This document shows positions 53,495 through 61,480 of a stretch of DNA of 64,000 nt, piece by piece. Under the pieces are notes generated by a model, which searched no databases, was not told the origin of the DNA, and saw only the letters and a list, made by a program, of their open reading frames with translations. Origin of the DNA: Undibacterium umbellatum. Lineage in GTDB: Bacteria > Pseudomonadota > Gammaproteobacteria > Burkholderiales > Burkholderiaceae_D. The stretch lies in the NCBI RefSeq assembly GCF_014284125.1, contig NZ_JACOFX010000011.1, positions 122,358 through 186,357 of the forward strand, in the 5' to 3' direction. Numbering within the stretch: position 1 is the first letter of the stretch; every line of letters starts with the position of its first letter. The position numbers and the translations under genes were made by a program.

Positions 53495-54202
53495 TTGAAA
53501 ACTTTCTTAAAAAATCTGGCAATCATCGCTATTTTTCTTTCGCCTTCTCTGTCCACGGCTGAGCCACTGGCACCGGAGATGAAACTGGCCTTGCGGGATT
53601 TTGTGGCGGTCCAGAATCTGGAAAAGACCTGGCCCACCATCATTGATGGCATAACAAAAATCACGGTAAAACAAGTCATCAAAGGTGCCACACGGGAGTT
53701 GAGTGATGCTAGTTCTTTATCTCAGGCTGAACGTGCCACCGGGGAAAAATTTATCCAGGAGATGGCACCAAAAATCGCCGAAGACGTCAGTGCATTTCAG
53801 CGTGGCCTGGATATCAAAAGCCTTGTCACCGACATGAGTGAAGAAGTCTATCCCAAATATTACAATGCCCAGGAAATTCGTGAGTTCACTGCTTACTATG
53901 GTAGTGCAGGCTACAAAAAAGGGGCTGTAATTGCCCGTGAGATTGACATTGAAAGCGCCAGCACAGGCGAAAACAAAACTGCACTCTGGCGTCGCTATGA
54001 GAGCAAATTCACGCCGCAAGAAATAAAACTGATGCAAGCATTTAATAGCTCGGCACTGGGACGAAAACATCAGGTAGCAGGCCCAAAGATCAATGCCGAA
54101 TGTCTGGAATTTATGTATAAGCGCACCGCCCCCGAAATGAATAAAATTTCTGAACGCTATGGCGAAATGCTGGCGCAGCGGCTCAAGGCAGCATCCAAAT
54201 AG
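53495..54202 (+). CDS. Exported protein, DUF2059-like
   Basis: 235 residues with a TTG start at 53495 after TGGAA at moderate spacing. Signal peptide KTFLKNLAIIAIFLSPSLSTA. Helical mature protein with the DUF2059-type pattern: ...DIKSLVTDMSEEVYPKYYNAQEIREFTAYYGSAGYKKG... and an end FNSSALGRKHQVAGPKINAECLEFMYKRTAPEMNKI. Such proteins are periplasmic and of unknown function. No operon partner is evident, although a tiny reading frame with a strong ribosome site follows at 54260. Confidence 0.75.
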   Translation: MKTFLKNLAIIAIFLSPSLSTAEPLAPEMKLALRDFVAVQNLEKTWPTIIDGITKITVKQVIKGATRELSDASSLSQAERATGEKFIQEMAPKIAEDVSAFQRGLDIKSLVTDMSEEVYPKYYNAQEIREFTAYYGSAGYKKGAVIAREIDIESASTGENKTALWRRYESKFTPQEIKLMQAFNSSALGRKHQVAGPKINAECLEFMYKRTAPEMNKISERYGEMLAQRLKAASK

Positions 54203-54259
54203 TGTAATAACTGCCAATATCATCCACCGATTATCACTGCCATTGTTAAGGAGAAGAAA

Positions 54260-54376
54260 ATGCATCACGACCAGTCTGTTGCACATTTGGGCCAATCAAC
54301 TGTGTGCAGCAAGTTCTTGCAAACCATGGTGGCGGGAGCGACTGAAATGGTGATCTGGAGCGGCATGCGCGTGTAA
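54260..54376 (+). CDS. Possible small protein of 38 residues
   Basis: ATG at 54260 with AAGGAG at 54248-54253 and ideal spacing. The product would be MHHDQSVAHLGQSTVCSKF... ending in ATEMVIWSGMRV, soluble and without membrane segment. A strong ribosome site and a stop directly before a hairpin favour translation, but nothing else supports it and no family is recognised. It may equally be a decayed remnant. Confidence 0.35.
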   Translation: MHHDQSVAHLGQSTVCSKFLQTMVAGATEMVIWSGMRV

Positions 54377-54392
54377 CACCGTTGCGTCCACT

Positions 54393-54412
54393 GCGGACAC
54401 ATTAGTGTCCGC
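54393..54412. terminator. Perfect 8-bp stem hairpin
   Basis: GCGGACAC at 54393-54400 and GTGTCCGC at 54405-54412 around an ATTA loop. No T-run follows, so a Rho-independent terminator is weakly supported; it could instead be an operator-like dyad upstream of the serine hydrolase gene. Confidence 0.4.
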
Positions 54413-54523
54413 GTACACGTGTTTCCCCCACCTTAAGATGATTTATGCAGTAAGGGTCTGCGTGGCATACTCTTTGCTGTCTTGGACAGGTTTGCCATTT
54501 CAATTTACTTTATAAAAAAACTT

Positions 54524-55942
54524 ATGACACCACGATCGACCTTGCTTTTTTGTGTTGCCTTGCTGGGCAACGCCAGCATGCCAGCCTTTGCCGCTACCCC
54601 AGTCAGTGTCACTGCCAATACTGCCATCGCAAAAAACATGGACAGCTATCTGCAAACCACCTTCAAGCCTGATTTGCCTGGTGCAGCCGTACTGGTCTTA
54701 CGTGATGGGCAGCCTGTGTTCAAAAAAGCCTATGGCAAGGCCAGCCTGGAATTGAATGTAGCCATGCAGGCGGATGCGGTGTTCCATGTGGCTTCGGTCA
54801 GCAAGCAATTCACTGGTGCGGCTTTGCTGAAGCTGGCAGAACAGGGCAAGCTGGATATCCATGCCCCACTAAGCCAGTATTTGCCTGACACGCCGCCTGC
54901 CTGGGCGGCAATCACACTCAGTCATCTGGCCAGCCATACTTCGGGCATACCCAATCTGTATGGACTGCCTGCCATGCGGGCGCACTTTCGCGAAGACCTG
55001 ACGCCAGCACAATTGTTCGCCATCGCCAAAGATTTGCCCTTGCTGGCGACGCCGGGCAGCCAGTTTCACTATGCCACCATCAACTACACGCTGCTGGCCA
55101 TGGTCATTAACAAGGCTGCGGGCAAATCTTACGAGGCTTACGTGGATGAACAATTCATCCAGCCTTTGGGTTTGAAGCACACTGTGTTTTCTATCGGCAA
55201 TGCGCTGGTGCCTGGTCTGGTCACGCCCTATGCGGCTGGCCCCAGCACGGTGGACTTCATGAGCCACCACCTGGGTTATGGCGGTGGCAGCTATTATTCC
55301 AACACCAGCGATATCGCCACCTGGACGCTGGCCCTGCAAGGCGGCAAAATGCTCAGCCCAGCCAGCCTCGCATTGATGAACACGCCTTACCAACTCAATG
55401 ATGGCAAGCAGGTGCGCTATGGTTATGGACTGCGCCCGCATACTTTGAACCAGGCTGGATATATACAAAGCAATGGCGACATCCCCGGCTTTCATAGTGA
55501 AACCGTGTACCTGCCTAAGGCGCGGGTATTTGTCGCGCTTTTGCATAATGGTGAAGGCGTGGCGCGCACAGGCTTGCAAGGCATGGTCAAGCGCCTGGCA
55601 CTGATTGCCACTGGCCAGGTATATCGCGCACCACAAGCCATCGCACTTGATACAGCAATGCTGCAAGCCTATGTCGGCTTGTATCAGAACGGCGGCGAGA
55701 CTGGCAAGATCACGCTGGAAAAGGGCAAATTGTATGCGGCGTTTTCTGCAAACTCGCCTGCCCTACCTATCAGCGCGCTCTCGGCCACTGAATTTTTTTA
55801 TGATGACAACCCGGATTTCCGGCTGCGCTTTGTGCTGCGTGAGGGCAAGGCCGTCAGTGCACACTGGGTGGAGATGGATGCGCTCAATGATGAGCAAGAC
55901 GCGGTTTTGGCGCGGGTGGAGGCTTTTTCTCAGGCCAAATGA
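54524..55942 (+). CDS. Exported serine hydrolase (class C beta-lactamase-like fold)
   Basis: 472 residues from ATG 54524, giving a signal peptide MTPRSTLLFCVALLGNASMPAFAA. Penicillin-binding-protein-like fold with SVSK (Ser91-Lys94) as nucleophile and base. The second motif is altered: where YxN is expected the sequence reads YAT at 183-185, and the expected HxG region reads SNGDIPGFHSE. The C-terminal part after 370 (YVGLYQNGGETGKITLEKGKLYAAF) is a DUF3471-type beta domain. Related proteins are esterases, D-aminopeptidases or carboxypeptidases rather than true beta-lactamases. Single gene. Confidence 0.9.
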   Translation: MTPRSTLLFCVALLGNASMPAFAATPVSVTANTAIAKNMDSYLQTTFKPDLPGAAVLVLRDGQPVFKKAYGKASLELNVAMQADAVFHVASVSKQFTGAALLKLAEQGKLDIHAPLSQYLPDTPPAWAAITLSHLASHTSGIPNLYGLPAMRAHFREDLTPAQLFAIAKDLPLLATPGSQFHYATINYTLLAMVINKAAGKSYEAYVDEQFIQPLGLKHTVFSIGNALVPGLVTPYAAGPSTVDFMSHHLGYGGGSYYSNTSDIATWTLALQGGKMLSPASLALMNTPYQLNDGKQVRYGYGLRPHTLNQAGYIQSNGDIPGFHSETVYLPKARVFVALLHNGEGVARTGLQGMVKRLALIATGQVYRAPQAIALDTAMLQAYVGLYQNGGETGKITLEKGKLYAAFSANSPALPISALSATEFFYDDNPDFRLRFVLREGKAVSAHWVEMDALNDEQDAVLARVEAFSQAK

Positions 55943-56097
55943 TCATCAGATACTTTGATTCTGTTTGTAACAATTTTTTGCAAATTGGCAATATACCTTA
56001 CTTTAGGTGTAAAATTGCTATTTTAACACTAGCACAGTCTGCCTGATGACAGCAGCGCCTTTCAGTCCGGCGCGCGTATCGTGCAGACAACTTAGCC

Positions 56098-56694
56098 ATG
56101 GCCAACGTTGATCCACATGATATCCTGTTTAGCATCCCTACCTTATCGAATGAGCTGGCACCGCTATTGCACGTAACAGAGCAACCCACCGAGGCAGATT
56201 TTTTTCTGCATGAAGATGATTGGGAACAGATGGAATTTTTCAGCGCCGACCGTGCTGATGAAGTGCAGGCCGCGCTCAGTGAATATCATTTGTTTGAAGC
56301 CGCGCACCGTACAGAAGGCGGCTGGCGCAAGGCTTATCTGCGAACGCTTGCCCGCAGCACAGTGCTGAACTTGTCTGTCTCTGAACTGGCCTCAGCGCTG
56401 GGTTGCAGCATAGGCCCGGCCCCTTTGCTGCATTGCGCCAATACCCTGAGTGGCCAGGTGCAAGATGGTTTTAGCATGGCATTGGGTGGCAATGTCAGCC
56501 TGTATGGTTTGAGCGATGGGCAGGGCATCCCTGTGCTGGGAGTCAGCATGGGGCCAGATGCTGACAATGCCAGGCTGATCGCCGCCTTTGTAAAGTTGCA
56601 TGCCAGCCATGGCCTGATCCTGGTCGACTGGCGCTCGCAAATGTTGTTGAGGGCGGCCAACGCCGCAGGCCAGCTTGATATCTGGCGACCATGA
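56098..56694 (+). CDS. Hypothetical protein
   Basis: 198 residues, soluble: ADFFLHEDDWEQMEFFSADRADEVQAALSEYHLFEAAHRTEGGWRKAYLR in the middle, then ...LPVLGVSMGPDADNARLIAAFVKLHASHGLILVDWRSQML... No family recognised. It is 31 bp upstream of the GNAT gene on the same strand, so the two are probably co-transcribed. No signal peptide. Confidence 0.6.
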   Translation: MANVDPHDILFSIPTLSNELAPLLHVTEQPTEADFFLHEDDWEQMEFFSADRADEVQAALSEYHLFEAAHRTEGGWRKAYLRTLARSTVLNLSVSELASALGCSIGPAPLLHCANTLSGQVQDGFSMALGGNVSLYGLSDGQGIPVLGVSMGPDADNARLIAAFVKLHASHGLILVDWRSQMLLRAANAAGQLDIWRP

Positions 56695-56725
56695 TCCAGG
56701 CAATGTCACCCACCCAAGGATTTTG

Positions 56726-57379
56726 ATGAGCGAATTCAGCATACAGGAAAAAAACCAGTTGCTCAGTGCATGGGCGCATGGCTGGACAATTTCACGCGGC
56801 ACCGATGCCCCCATCCCGCTGGCCGATTTTGGTTACCGCATACAGGTAGGCTTGCCCGGCCATCTGGAACGTTATGTCTTGCAAGGCCATGTGCTGACCG
56901 CCGTGCAAAGGCTGGCGCAAGAAATCGACACGCCCGATACCTGGCTCAAGATATGCGCACCCCATCATTGCGTGGCTGGCCTGCTGCCAGAACGATGGAA
57001 AATCAAGCCGCCAGAATACCTGATGAGCAAGGCCATTAAACTCACCGAAGTGAGCCTGCCTGAGGGCTATCAAATCAGCCTGACCGCCGACGGTAGCGCC
57101 GTCACAGCGCGCGTTTGCAGCATGGAAGGCAAGCATGCCGCCACCGGCCGCATGGCCCTGACCCTGGATGGGCAGTATGCCGTGTTTGACCAGATCGTCA
57201 CAGAACCCGCCAACAGGCGGCGCGGCCTGGCCAAGGCCATCATGCAAAGCCTGGCCAATTACGCCATCGGCAAGACCGCTACCACTGGTGTACTGGTCGC
57301 CACGGTGGAAGGCCATGCCATGTACGGCGCCCATGGCTGGACCGTGGCTTCTGAAATGACAGCAGCAGTGCTGGCATAA
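56726..57379 (+). CDS. GNAT-family N-acetyltransferase
   Basis: 217 residues from ATG 56726 with AAGGA at 56716-56720; an ATG 17 codons earlier has no ribosome site. The acetyl-CoA-binding part is C-terminal: AVFDQIVTEPANRRRGLAKAIMQSLANYAIGKTATTGVLVATVEGHAMYGAHGWTVASEM, containing the R-R-R-G-L-A pyrophosphate loop. The N-terminal half is an unrecognised domain (IPLADFGYRIQVGLPGHLERYVLQG). Substrate unknown. Confidence 0.85.
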   Translation: MSEFSIQEKNQLLSAWAHGWTISRGTDAPIPLADFGYRIQVGLPGHLERYVLQGHVLTAVQRLAQEIDTPDTWLKICAPHHCVAGLLPERWKIKPPEYLMSKAIKLTEVSLPEGYQISLTADGSAVTARVCSMEGKHAATGRMALTLDGQYAVFDQIVTEPANRRRGLAKAIMQSLANYAIGKTATTGVLVATVEGHAMYGAHGWTVASEMTAAVLA

Positions 57380-57417
57380 GCACCATGAAGTGGCAGCAGG
57401 TTGCGGCTACCAGCCAC

Positions 57418-57816
57418 TCACAGATAACCCACTTCTTCCGGTGGCGTATCCCAGTTATCGTTAAGGCCATCGACATATGTCACTGGCGCGCTGACCAGCT
57501 CTGCGATTGCCGCATCATCAAGGCAACTGACGCTGACGCCATAGAAGCGCCCGCGCCGCGGTGATTGCGCAATACCAAATGGCCGCACGCCGCAGTGCTT
57601 GCAAAAAAAATGGCGCTCATTCTTTGCGCCAAACTGGTATTCGGCCAGATCAGCATCGCCTGCCAGCAAGCGAAATTTTTCTGGCATGACCACTGTCGCC
57701 CAGCACCGTATCTTGCGGCAAAAGCTGCAGTTACAACGCATCGTGCCATCTGCCAAATCGATATCGGCTTCAAAGCGTATTGCCTGGCAGTGGCAACTAC
57801 CGTGGTAAGTTTTCAT
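57418..57816 (-). CDS. GFA family protein (zinc, Mss4-like fold)
   Basis: 132 residues. Glutathione-dependent formaldehyde-activating-type fold with two zinc-binding Cys sets: SCHCQAIRF at the start, RCNCSFCRK in the first third, and FFCKHCGVRPF in the middle. Most members are not formaldehyde-activating enzymes and have unknown functions. Convergent with the GNAT gene at 56726. Confidence 0.92.
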   Translation of the reverse strand: MKTYHGSCHCQAIRFEADIDLADGTMRCNCSFCRKIRCWATVVMPEKFRLLAGDADLAEYQFGAKNERHFFCKHCGVRPFGIAQSPRRGRFYGVSVSCLDDAAIAELVSAPVTYVDGLNDNWDTPPEEVGYL

Positions 57817-57942
57817 GGTTTTCCCATCGGGTTATCTCAGTGTGCGTGGTCACAATAGCTTTTTTCATCTATCATTGTACACAGGCTTTTTGCCACCCCG
57901 TACGTGCACCACATCACTCACATAATTGACAGTACGAGCCTC

Positions 57943-58521
57943 ATGCCATCTTTCGACCAACTCACCATCGATACGCCGCGCCTGCACTTGCGCCCCTTGT
58001 GCCTGGATGATGCTGCTGCCATTCTGCGCATACGTTCCAACCCGGATGTCATGCGCTACATGACCACAGCACCGTGGACCGATATTAGCCAGGCCATCGC
58101 AATGATAGAACGCGACCAGGCTGCCATACTCAAGGGTGATATCGTCAGACTGGGCATGATACGCAAGTCTGACAATGTCTTAATTGGCAGTTGCATCCTG
58201 TTCCATCTGGATGCCGGTTGCCGTCGTGCTGAAATCGGTTACGACATGGACGCTGCCGTCTGGGGCCAGGGTTACATGCAAGAAGCCCTGGTCGCCTTAT
58301 TGAATTATGGTTTCAACGAAATGAACCTCAACCGCGTCGAAGCCGACATAGAACCCAACAACCTGGGTTCTGCCAAAACACTGGAAAGACTGGGTTTTAT
58401 CCGCGAAGGCTATTTCCGCGAACGCTGGATCATCGAAGGCGTGGTGTCGGATTCGGCGATATATGGCTTATTGCGCAGCGACTGGCTGGCGCGGGTGCCA
58501 CCTTTGCGGAGTCCTGTATAA
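57943..58521 (+). CDS. RimJ/RimL-type GNAT N-acetyltransferase
   Basis: 192 residues from ATG 57943; a GTG 13 codons earlier is also open but begins with family-unlike sequence. The N-terminus reads IDTPRLHLRPLCLDDAAAILRIRSNPDVMRYM, a RimJ/L hallmark, and motif A is WGQGYMQEALVALLNYGFNEMNLNRVEADIEPNNLGSAKTLERLGFIREG. Likely acetylates an amino group of a protein or small molecule, perhaps a ribosomal or antibiotic substrate. It is followed by a dispersed repeat. Confidence 0.92.
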   Translation: MPSFDQLTIDTPRLHLRPLCLDDAAAILRIRSNPDVMRYMTTAPWTDISQAIAMIERDQAAILKGDIVRLGMIRKSDNVLIGSCILFHLDAGCRRAEIGYDMDAAVWGQGYMQEALVALLNYGFNEMNLNRVEADIEPNNLGSAKTLERLGFIREGYFRERWIIEGVVSDSAIYGLLRSDWLARVPPLRSPV

Positions 58522-58529
58522 AGTTCAAG

Positions 58530-58700
58530 GCCCAAAATCTCACCTCAGAGACACAGAGCAGATGCTGAGTAAGTGCTTGTGAAAGCCAAATTGCGGCAGG
58601 TAGCTTATGTGCAGAGCCAGGTAGCAAATATCACACTGTCTTCCTTAGTGCCCCGCTGTGTCTCCGTGTCTCTGTAGTGAGAATTTTGGTCTTGAGCTTA
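58530..58700. repeat. Dispersed intergenic repeat family B, copy 3
   Basis: About 170 bp with imperfectly pairing ends, AAAATCTCACCTCAGAGACA at one side and TGTCTCTGTAGTGAGAATTTTG at the other. The ends match copies at 721-786 and 18455-18572. The centre (about 100 bp) is not shared. It fills the gap between two convergent genes. Confidence 0.8.
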
Positions 58701-59240
58701 CAACCTGGTCTGCGCAGCGCCAGCCGCCAACGCAGCATTGGCCCGGCGTATTAAACGCCAGTGCAAAATCCAGCAGGGCAGCGCCAGGAAACCGGCAGCA
58801 GCACCCAGCTCGTTCGGTATCAGCGAGACGATTTGCAAACCGCACCAGCCCATGCCTGTCAGCATGCCAAAGCTGGTGAAACCCTGCAATGCGGTATTGG
58901 TTTTTGCCTCTTGCTGCAAAGACCTGGCAACGTTGGCGATGATGAAAAAATCTTCGACAAAATTATAGGGAAGCAAAAACATCAGCCACACGCTGCGTGG
59001 CTGGGCCTTGCGCGCCGCTGGCTGGACCAGGGCAAGTGATGACTGCAAATCACGACAATACAAAAACACCAGCGCCAAAAATACCAGCACCAGCACGATG
59101 CCACCGATAGGCCCCAGCATTTCCAGTTCTTTGAAAACACCGCCAGATGCCTGTGGATGAAAGTAGGGGTAAGCCAGCCCATAAGCCACCGGGAGGGTGA
59201 GTACTATCTTGAGGAATATAAGTGCGATGTGTCTGTTCAT
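58698..59240 (-). CDS. Hypothetical membrane protein
   Basis: 180 residues from ATG 59240, which overlaps the TGA of the DUF1801 gene by four bases (ATGA); the longer upstream frame is antisense. Four hydrophobic segments: LIFLKIVLTLPVAYGLAYPYF, GPIGGIVLVLVFLALVFLYC, SVWLMFLLPYNFVEDFFIIANVA and AAAGFLALPCWILHWRLI. No family recognised. Translationally coupled to the upstream DUF1801 gene. Confidence 0.7.
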   Translation of the reverse strand: MNRHIALIFLKIVLTLPVAYGLAYPYFHPQASGGVFKELEMLGPIGGIVLVLVFLALVFLYCRDLQSSLALVQPAARKAQPRSVWLMFLLPYNFVEDFFIIANVARSLQQEAKTNTALQGFTSFGMLTGMGWCGLQIVSLIPNELGAAAGFLALPCWILHWRLIRRANAALAAGAAQTRL

Positions 59241-59596
59241 GCTGGGGTCGCTGCCTTCAGTGCCAGCAGCAGATAAGCCTGCACATGTTTGTCCTTGATC
59301 TGTTGCTGCGAAGTCAGCTTGATATGGCGGCGAAACTTGCCCTCGCCTTCCAGCATCTGGTACTTGTCCGGCAAGGATGCACCCTCGCCAAACTCCAGGC
59401 TCACATGTTTGGCATAAGAAAAAACACCGCAAAAAGGTTTGCTGGCAGAGAACAGCAAGCCGCCATATTTCGCTTCTTCGGTCACGCCCTTATCGAGCTT
59501 GAGTATCTGTTCGCGCAAGGCCTGTACCAGGGCATGGCGGTCTTCATCCAGCAGGCGTATGTCTTGCAGTAATTTGTCGATTCTGTCGGCACTCAT
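59237..59596 (-). CDS. DUF1801 domain protein
   Basis: 119 residues from ATG 59596 with a GGAGG region upstream; the frame extends further but is not DUF1801-like. The domain is recognised by VTEEAKYGGLLFSASKPFCGVFSYAKHVSLEF and SLPDKYQMLEGEGKFRRHIKLTSQQQIKDKHVQAYLLLAL. DUF1801 (YdhG-like) proteins are small and of unknown function, sometimes associated with regulatory or stress genes. First gene of a two-gene unit with the membrane protein. Confidence 0.85.
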   Translation of the reverse strand: MSADRIDKLLQDIRLLDEDRHALVQALREQILKLDKGVTEEAKYGGLLFSASKPFCGVFSYAKHVSLEFGEGASLPDKYQMLEGEGKFRRHIKLTSQQQIKDKHVQAYLLLALKAATPA

Positions 59597-60649
59597 GGTC
59601 TGATGCTCCCTCCTCTTTTTCCGGTTAGATTTGTTGCTGTCGGCGTCAACAATACGAAGGTGCAGATGTCGCGTATTTCGTCCATGATGCACCTTGCATA
59701 ACGCGGTAATGATAAACGAGTATGCGCGCTCATGCTATTCGCATAACAAATAGATGAATGTTATCTTGAATATGTGTTACCGTGGACAGGCCTGATCAGC
59801 CAAATGAGGTTTCTGAGCTCCTGTTGCCTAGATCAATATTGTTCAACATGCCGCCTTGCCGCTTGCAGCCTCTTTGTCAGCCAGTCTGCAAGATCGCAAT
59901 GCTTATGTGGAGTAACAAGTGGAGCCTCCATTAAACCGAGTGACCTGGCTGGGAATACATATGTTCCTGCTGCCATGCAATGAGCGTGCTGCATTAGCGA
60001 ATGCCTGGGTCTCAGAAAACCCGCCCGACATTGCGCATTTCAAGCAAGCCTTTCCTGATGCAATGTCAACCTGTGGCCTGATCCCCAGCAACGATACCTT
60101 GCAACATTCAATGTGCTCGGCAAAATGCACGCTGCATGAAGTCTGCCTGCTACCCCAACGCCAGGACGAGACAGCCCAGGCCTTGCACATCGCTCCAAAC
60201 GGCCAGGCAACCTGATTCAGCGATTTTTTCTGCAATCCTGATTGCCTTGGATGTGGGCACAGATCAGTCACCAGACAACACCCGCCAAACAGGTTGGACT
60301 TGGAGAGCAAAGAGCCTGCACCTTGACCATTCGTGCTCCCTTCTTGCTGGTCATTCTATTGCCGCCTTGATCCCGATTTTCTACACTACGCCCTTCTTTG
60401 TGGCATCAACGACAAGATCGACTGGCGTTCACGGCACATCACAAATGGCCGTGTTTTGATACTCACCGTGACCAGTTGGCCGAAATTCGCATCACTATTC
60501 CATTAAATGGAATGATAGATTGCTTTTTTTGAATATTGTTGATCGCATCGTTTTTCATTAAAGTCTCTTCGCGCTGCCAGATGGTCTTGACCCGAATTCG
60601 TGTCATAGCAGGCAGCGCCCACACTTTTATCAAGACATGGAGAACAGCA
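59597..60649. other. Gene-poor region upstream of the glutaredoxin gene
   Basis: About 1 kb with no convincing gene. Short frames on both strands do not carry recognisable protein sequence; the best is a GTG-started plus-strand frame at 59919-60215. The rest may be decayed DNA. Promoters for the DUF1801 and glutaredoxin units must be included. Confidence 0.5.
59919..60215 (+). CDS. Uncertain small reading frame
   Basis: 98 codons from a GTG at 59931-like position within a GTGGAG context (GGAG upstream at about six bases, start at 59919). The product has several Cys (CSAKCTLHEVC) and no membrane segment or recognised domain. Both strands are open here, and the opposite frame is equally long, so it may not be a gene at all. 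Confidence 0.2.
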   Translation: MEPPLNRVTWLGIHMFLLPCNERAALANAWVSENPPDIAHFKQAFPDAMSTCGLIPSNDTLQHSMCSAKCTLHEVCLLPQRQDETAQALHIAPNGQAT

Positions 60650-60901
60650 ATGAAACAAGTCACGATGTATGGCACCAGCGCCTGCCCTTTTTGCGCCAGT
60701 GCAGATCAACTATTGAAAAGCAAAGGGGTGCAGGTGAACAAGATCATGGTTGATGCTGACCCCGCAGAAATGGTGAACATGATGCATCGTAGCGGCAGGC
60801 GCAGTGTGCCGCAGATTTTTGTTGAGGATGTCTATATCGGCGGCTTCGACGACTTGTCTGCCCTCGATAGTGCAGGAAATTTTCTCCCATTGCTGGGTTG
60901 A
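60650..60901 (+). CDS. grxC: Glutaredoxin 3
   Basis: 83 residues from ATG 60650, with GGAG seven bases upstream; the open frame begins 38 codons earlier but has no such site. Class I dithiol glutaredoxin: the redox pair is in SACPFCASA (CPFC rather than the more usual CPYC), the conserved RSVPQIFVEDVYIGGFDDL holds the cis-Pro and glutathione-binding GGxD. Reduces disulfides and glutathione mixed disulfides in the cytosol. It is followed 30 bp later by a DoxX gene on the same strand. Confidence 0.95.
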   Translation: MKQVTMYGTSACPFCASADQLLKSKGVQVNKIMVDADPAEMVNMMHRSGRRSVPQIFVEDVYIGGFDDLSALDSAGNFLPLLG

Positions 60902-60931
60902 TGATAAGTCCTCACATTAAAGGAGACGGCA

Positions 60932-61414
60932 ATGCAAGCATCCACAATTGGCGAACCTGGCAGAGCGTCCAGATTCGCACGCATCACCGAACTGGCCGCG
61001 GCTATCGCCCATCTTTTGGCACGGCTGTATGTCGCCAAAGTGTTTTTTATGGCAGGCATGAGCAAGACTGGTAATTGGGAATCGACACTCTCCCTGTTTG
61101 AAGAAGAGTACCGTGTGCCCATCCTTACACCGCAAATGGCGGCAATATTGGGCACCGGTCTGGAACTGACTTTGCCGGTGCTTCTTGTCATTGGCATCTG
61201 CACCCGTTGTGCCGCAGCAGGTTTGCTGATGGTCAATGGCATGGCAGTGTTTGCCTACTACCACGTCTTGGCTGACATGCCTGTGGCACTGCAAGATCAT
61301 CTGGAATGGGGTTTGTTGCTGCTCTTGCTTGCTGTTCAAGCGCCGGTCTGGACTACCGTCGATTTTTGGTGGGTCCGTGCCCGACTGAACCGTAGCCAGC
61401 GATCGGCAGGCTGA
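60932..61414 (+). CDS. DoxX family membrane protein
   Basis: 160 residues, with an AAGGAGA before the ATG. A soluble N-terminus then four hydrophobic segments: LLARLYVAKVFFMAGMSK is a DoxX start, followed by MAAILGTGLELTLPVLLVIGICTRCAAAGLLMVNGMAVFAYYHV and HLEWGLLLLLLAVQAPVWTTVDFWWVR. Co-transcription with glutaredoxin suggests a thiol-redox role, as DoxX proteins are repeatedly paired with thiol proteins. Followed by a hairpin and an insertion sequence. Confidence 0.88.
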   Translation: MQASTIGEPGRASRFARITELAAAIAHLLARLYVAKVFFMAGMSKTGNWESTLSLFEEEYRVPILTPQMAAILGTGLELTLPVLLVIGICTRCAAAGLLMVNGMAVFAYYHVLADMPVALQDHLEWGLLLLLLAVQAPVWTTVDFWWVRARLNRSQRSAG

Positions 61415-61429
61415 TTGCTGTTTTCAACT

Positions 61430-61445
61430 GCGCCCCCTTGGGCGC
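61430..61445 (+). terminator. Possible terminator after the glutaredoxin-DoxX unit
   Basis: GCGCCC at 61430-61435 and GGGCGC at 61440-61445 form a 6-bp GC stem with a CCTT loop. What follows (GTTGTGCTAATTCATTATTTT) has only scattered T residues, so it is a moderate terminator at best. Confidence 0.5.
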
Positions 61446-61471
61446 GTTGTGCTAATTCATTATTTTCAGAT

Positions 61472-61480
61472 AGTTCAAAT
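61472..61480. repeat. 9-bp target site duplication, left copy
   Basis: AGTTCAAAT directly outside the left inverted repeat of the insertion sequence, repeated exactly at 62809-62817. Nine bases is a size common for the IS4 family. Confidence 0.95.

Larger units (their letters stand above)
54203..54523. other. Intergenic region with a small reading frame and a hairpin
   Basis: About 320 bp between the DUF2059-like and serine hydrolase genes. It holds a 38-codon frame at 54260 behind an AAGGAG, and the 8-bp stem at 54393-54412. No other structure was recognised. Confidence 0.5.

Noticed and set aside
54524..55942. True class C beta-lactamase
   Set aside because: YxN and KTG/HxG motifs are altered and a DUF3471 domain follows, so resistance cannot be inferred.
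60463..60709. Minus-strand frames just before the glutaredoxin gene
   Set aside because: They overlap the glutaredoxin start, have no ribosome site and differ from any recognisable sequence.
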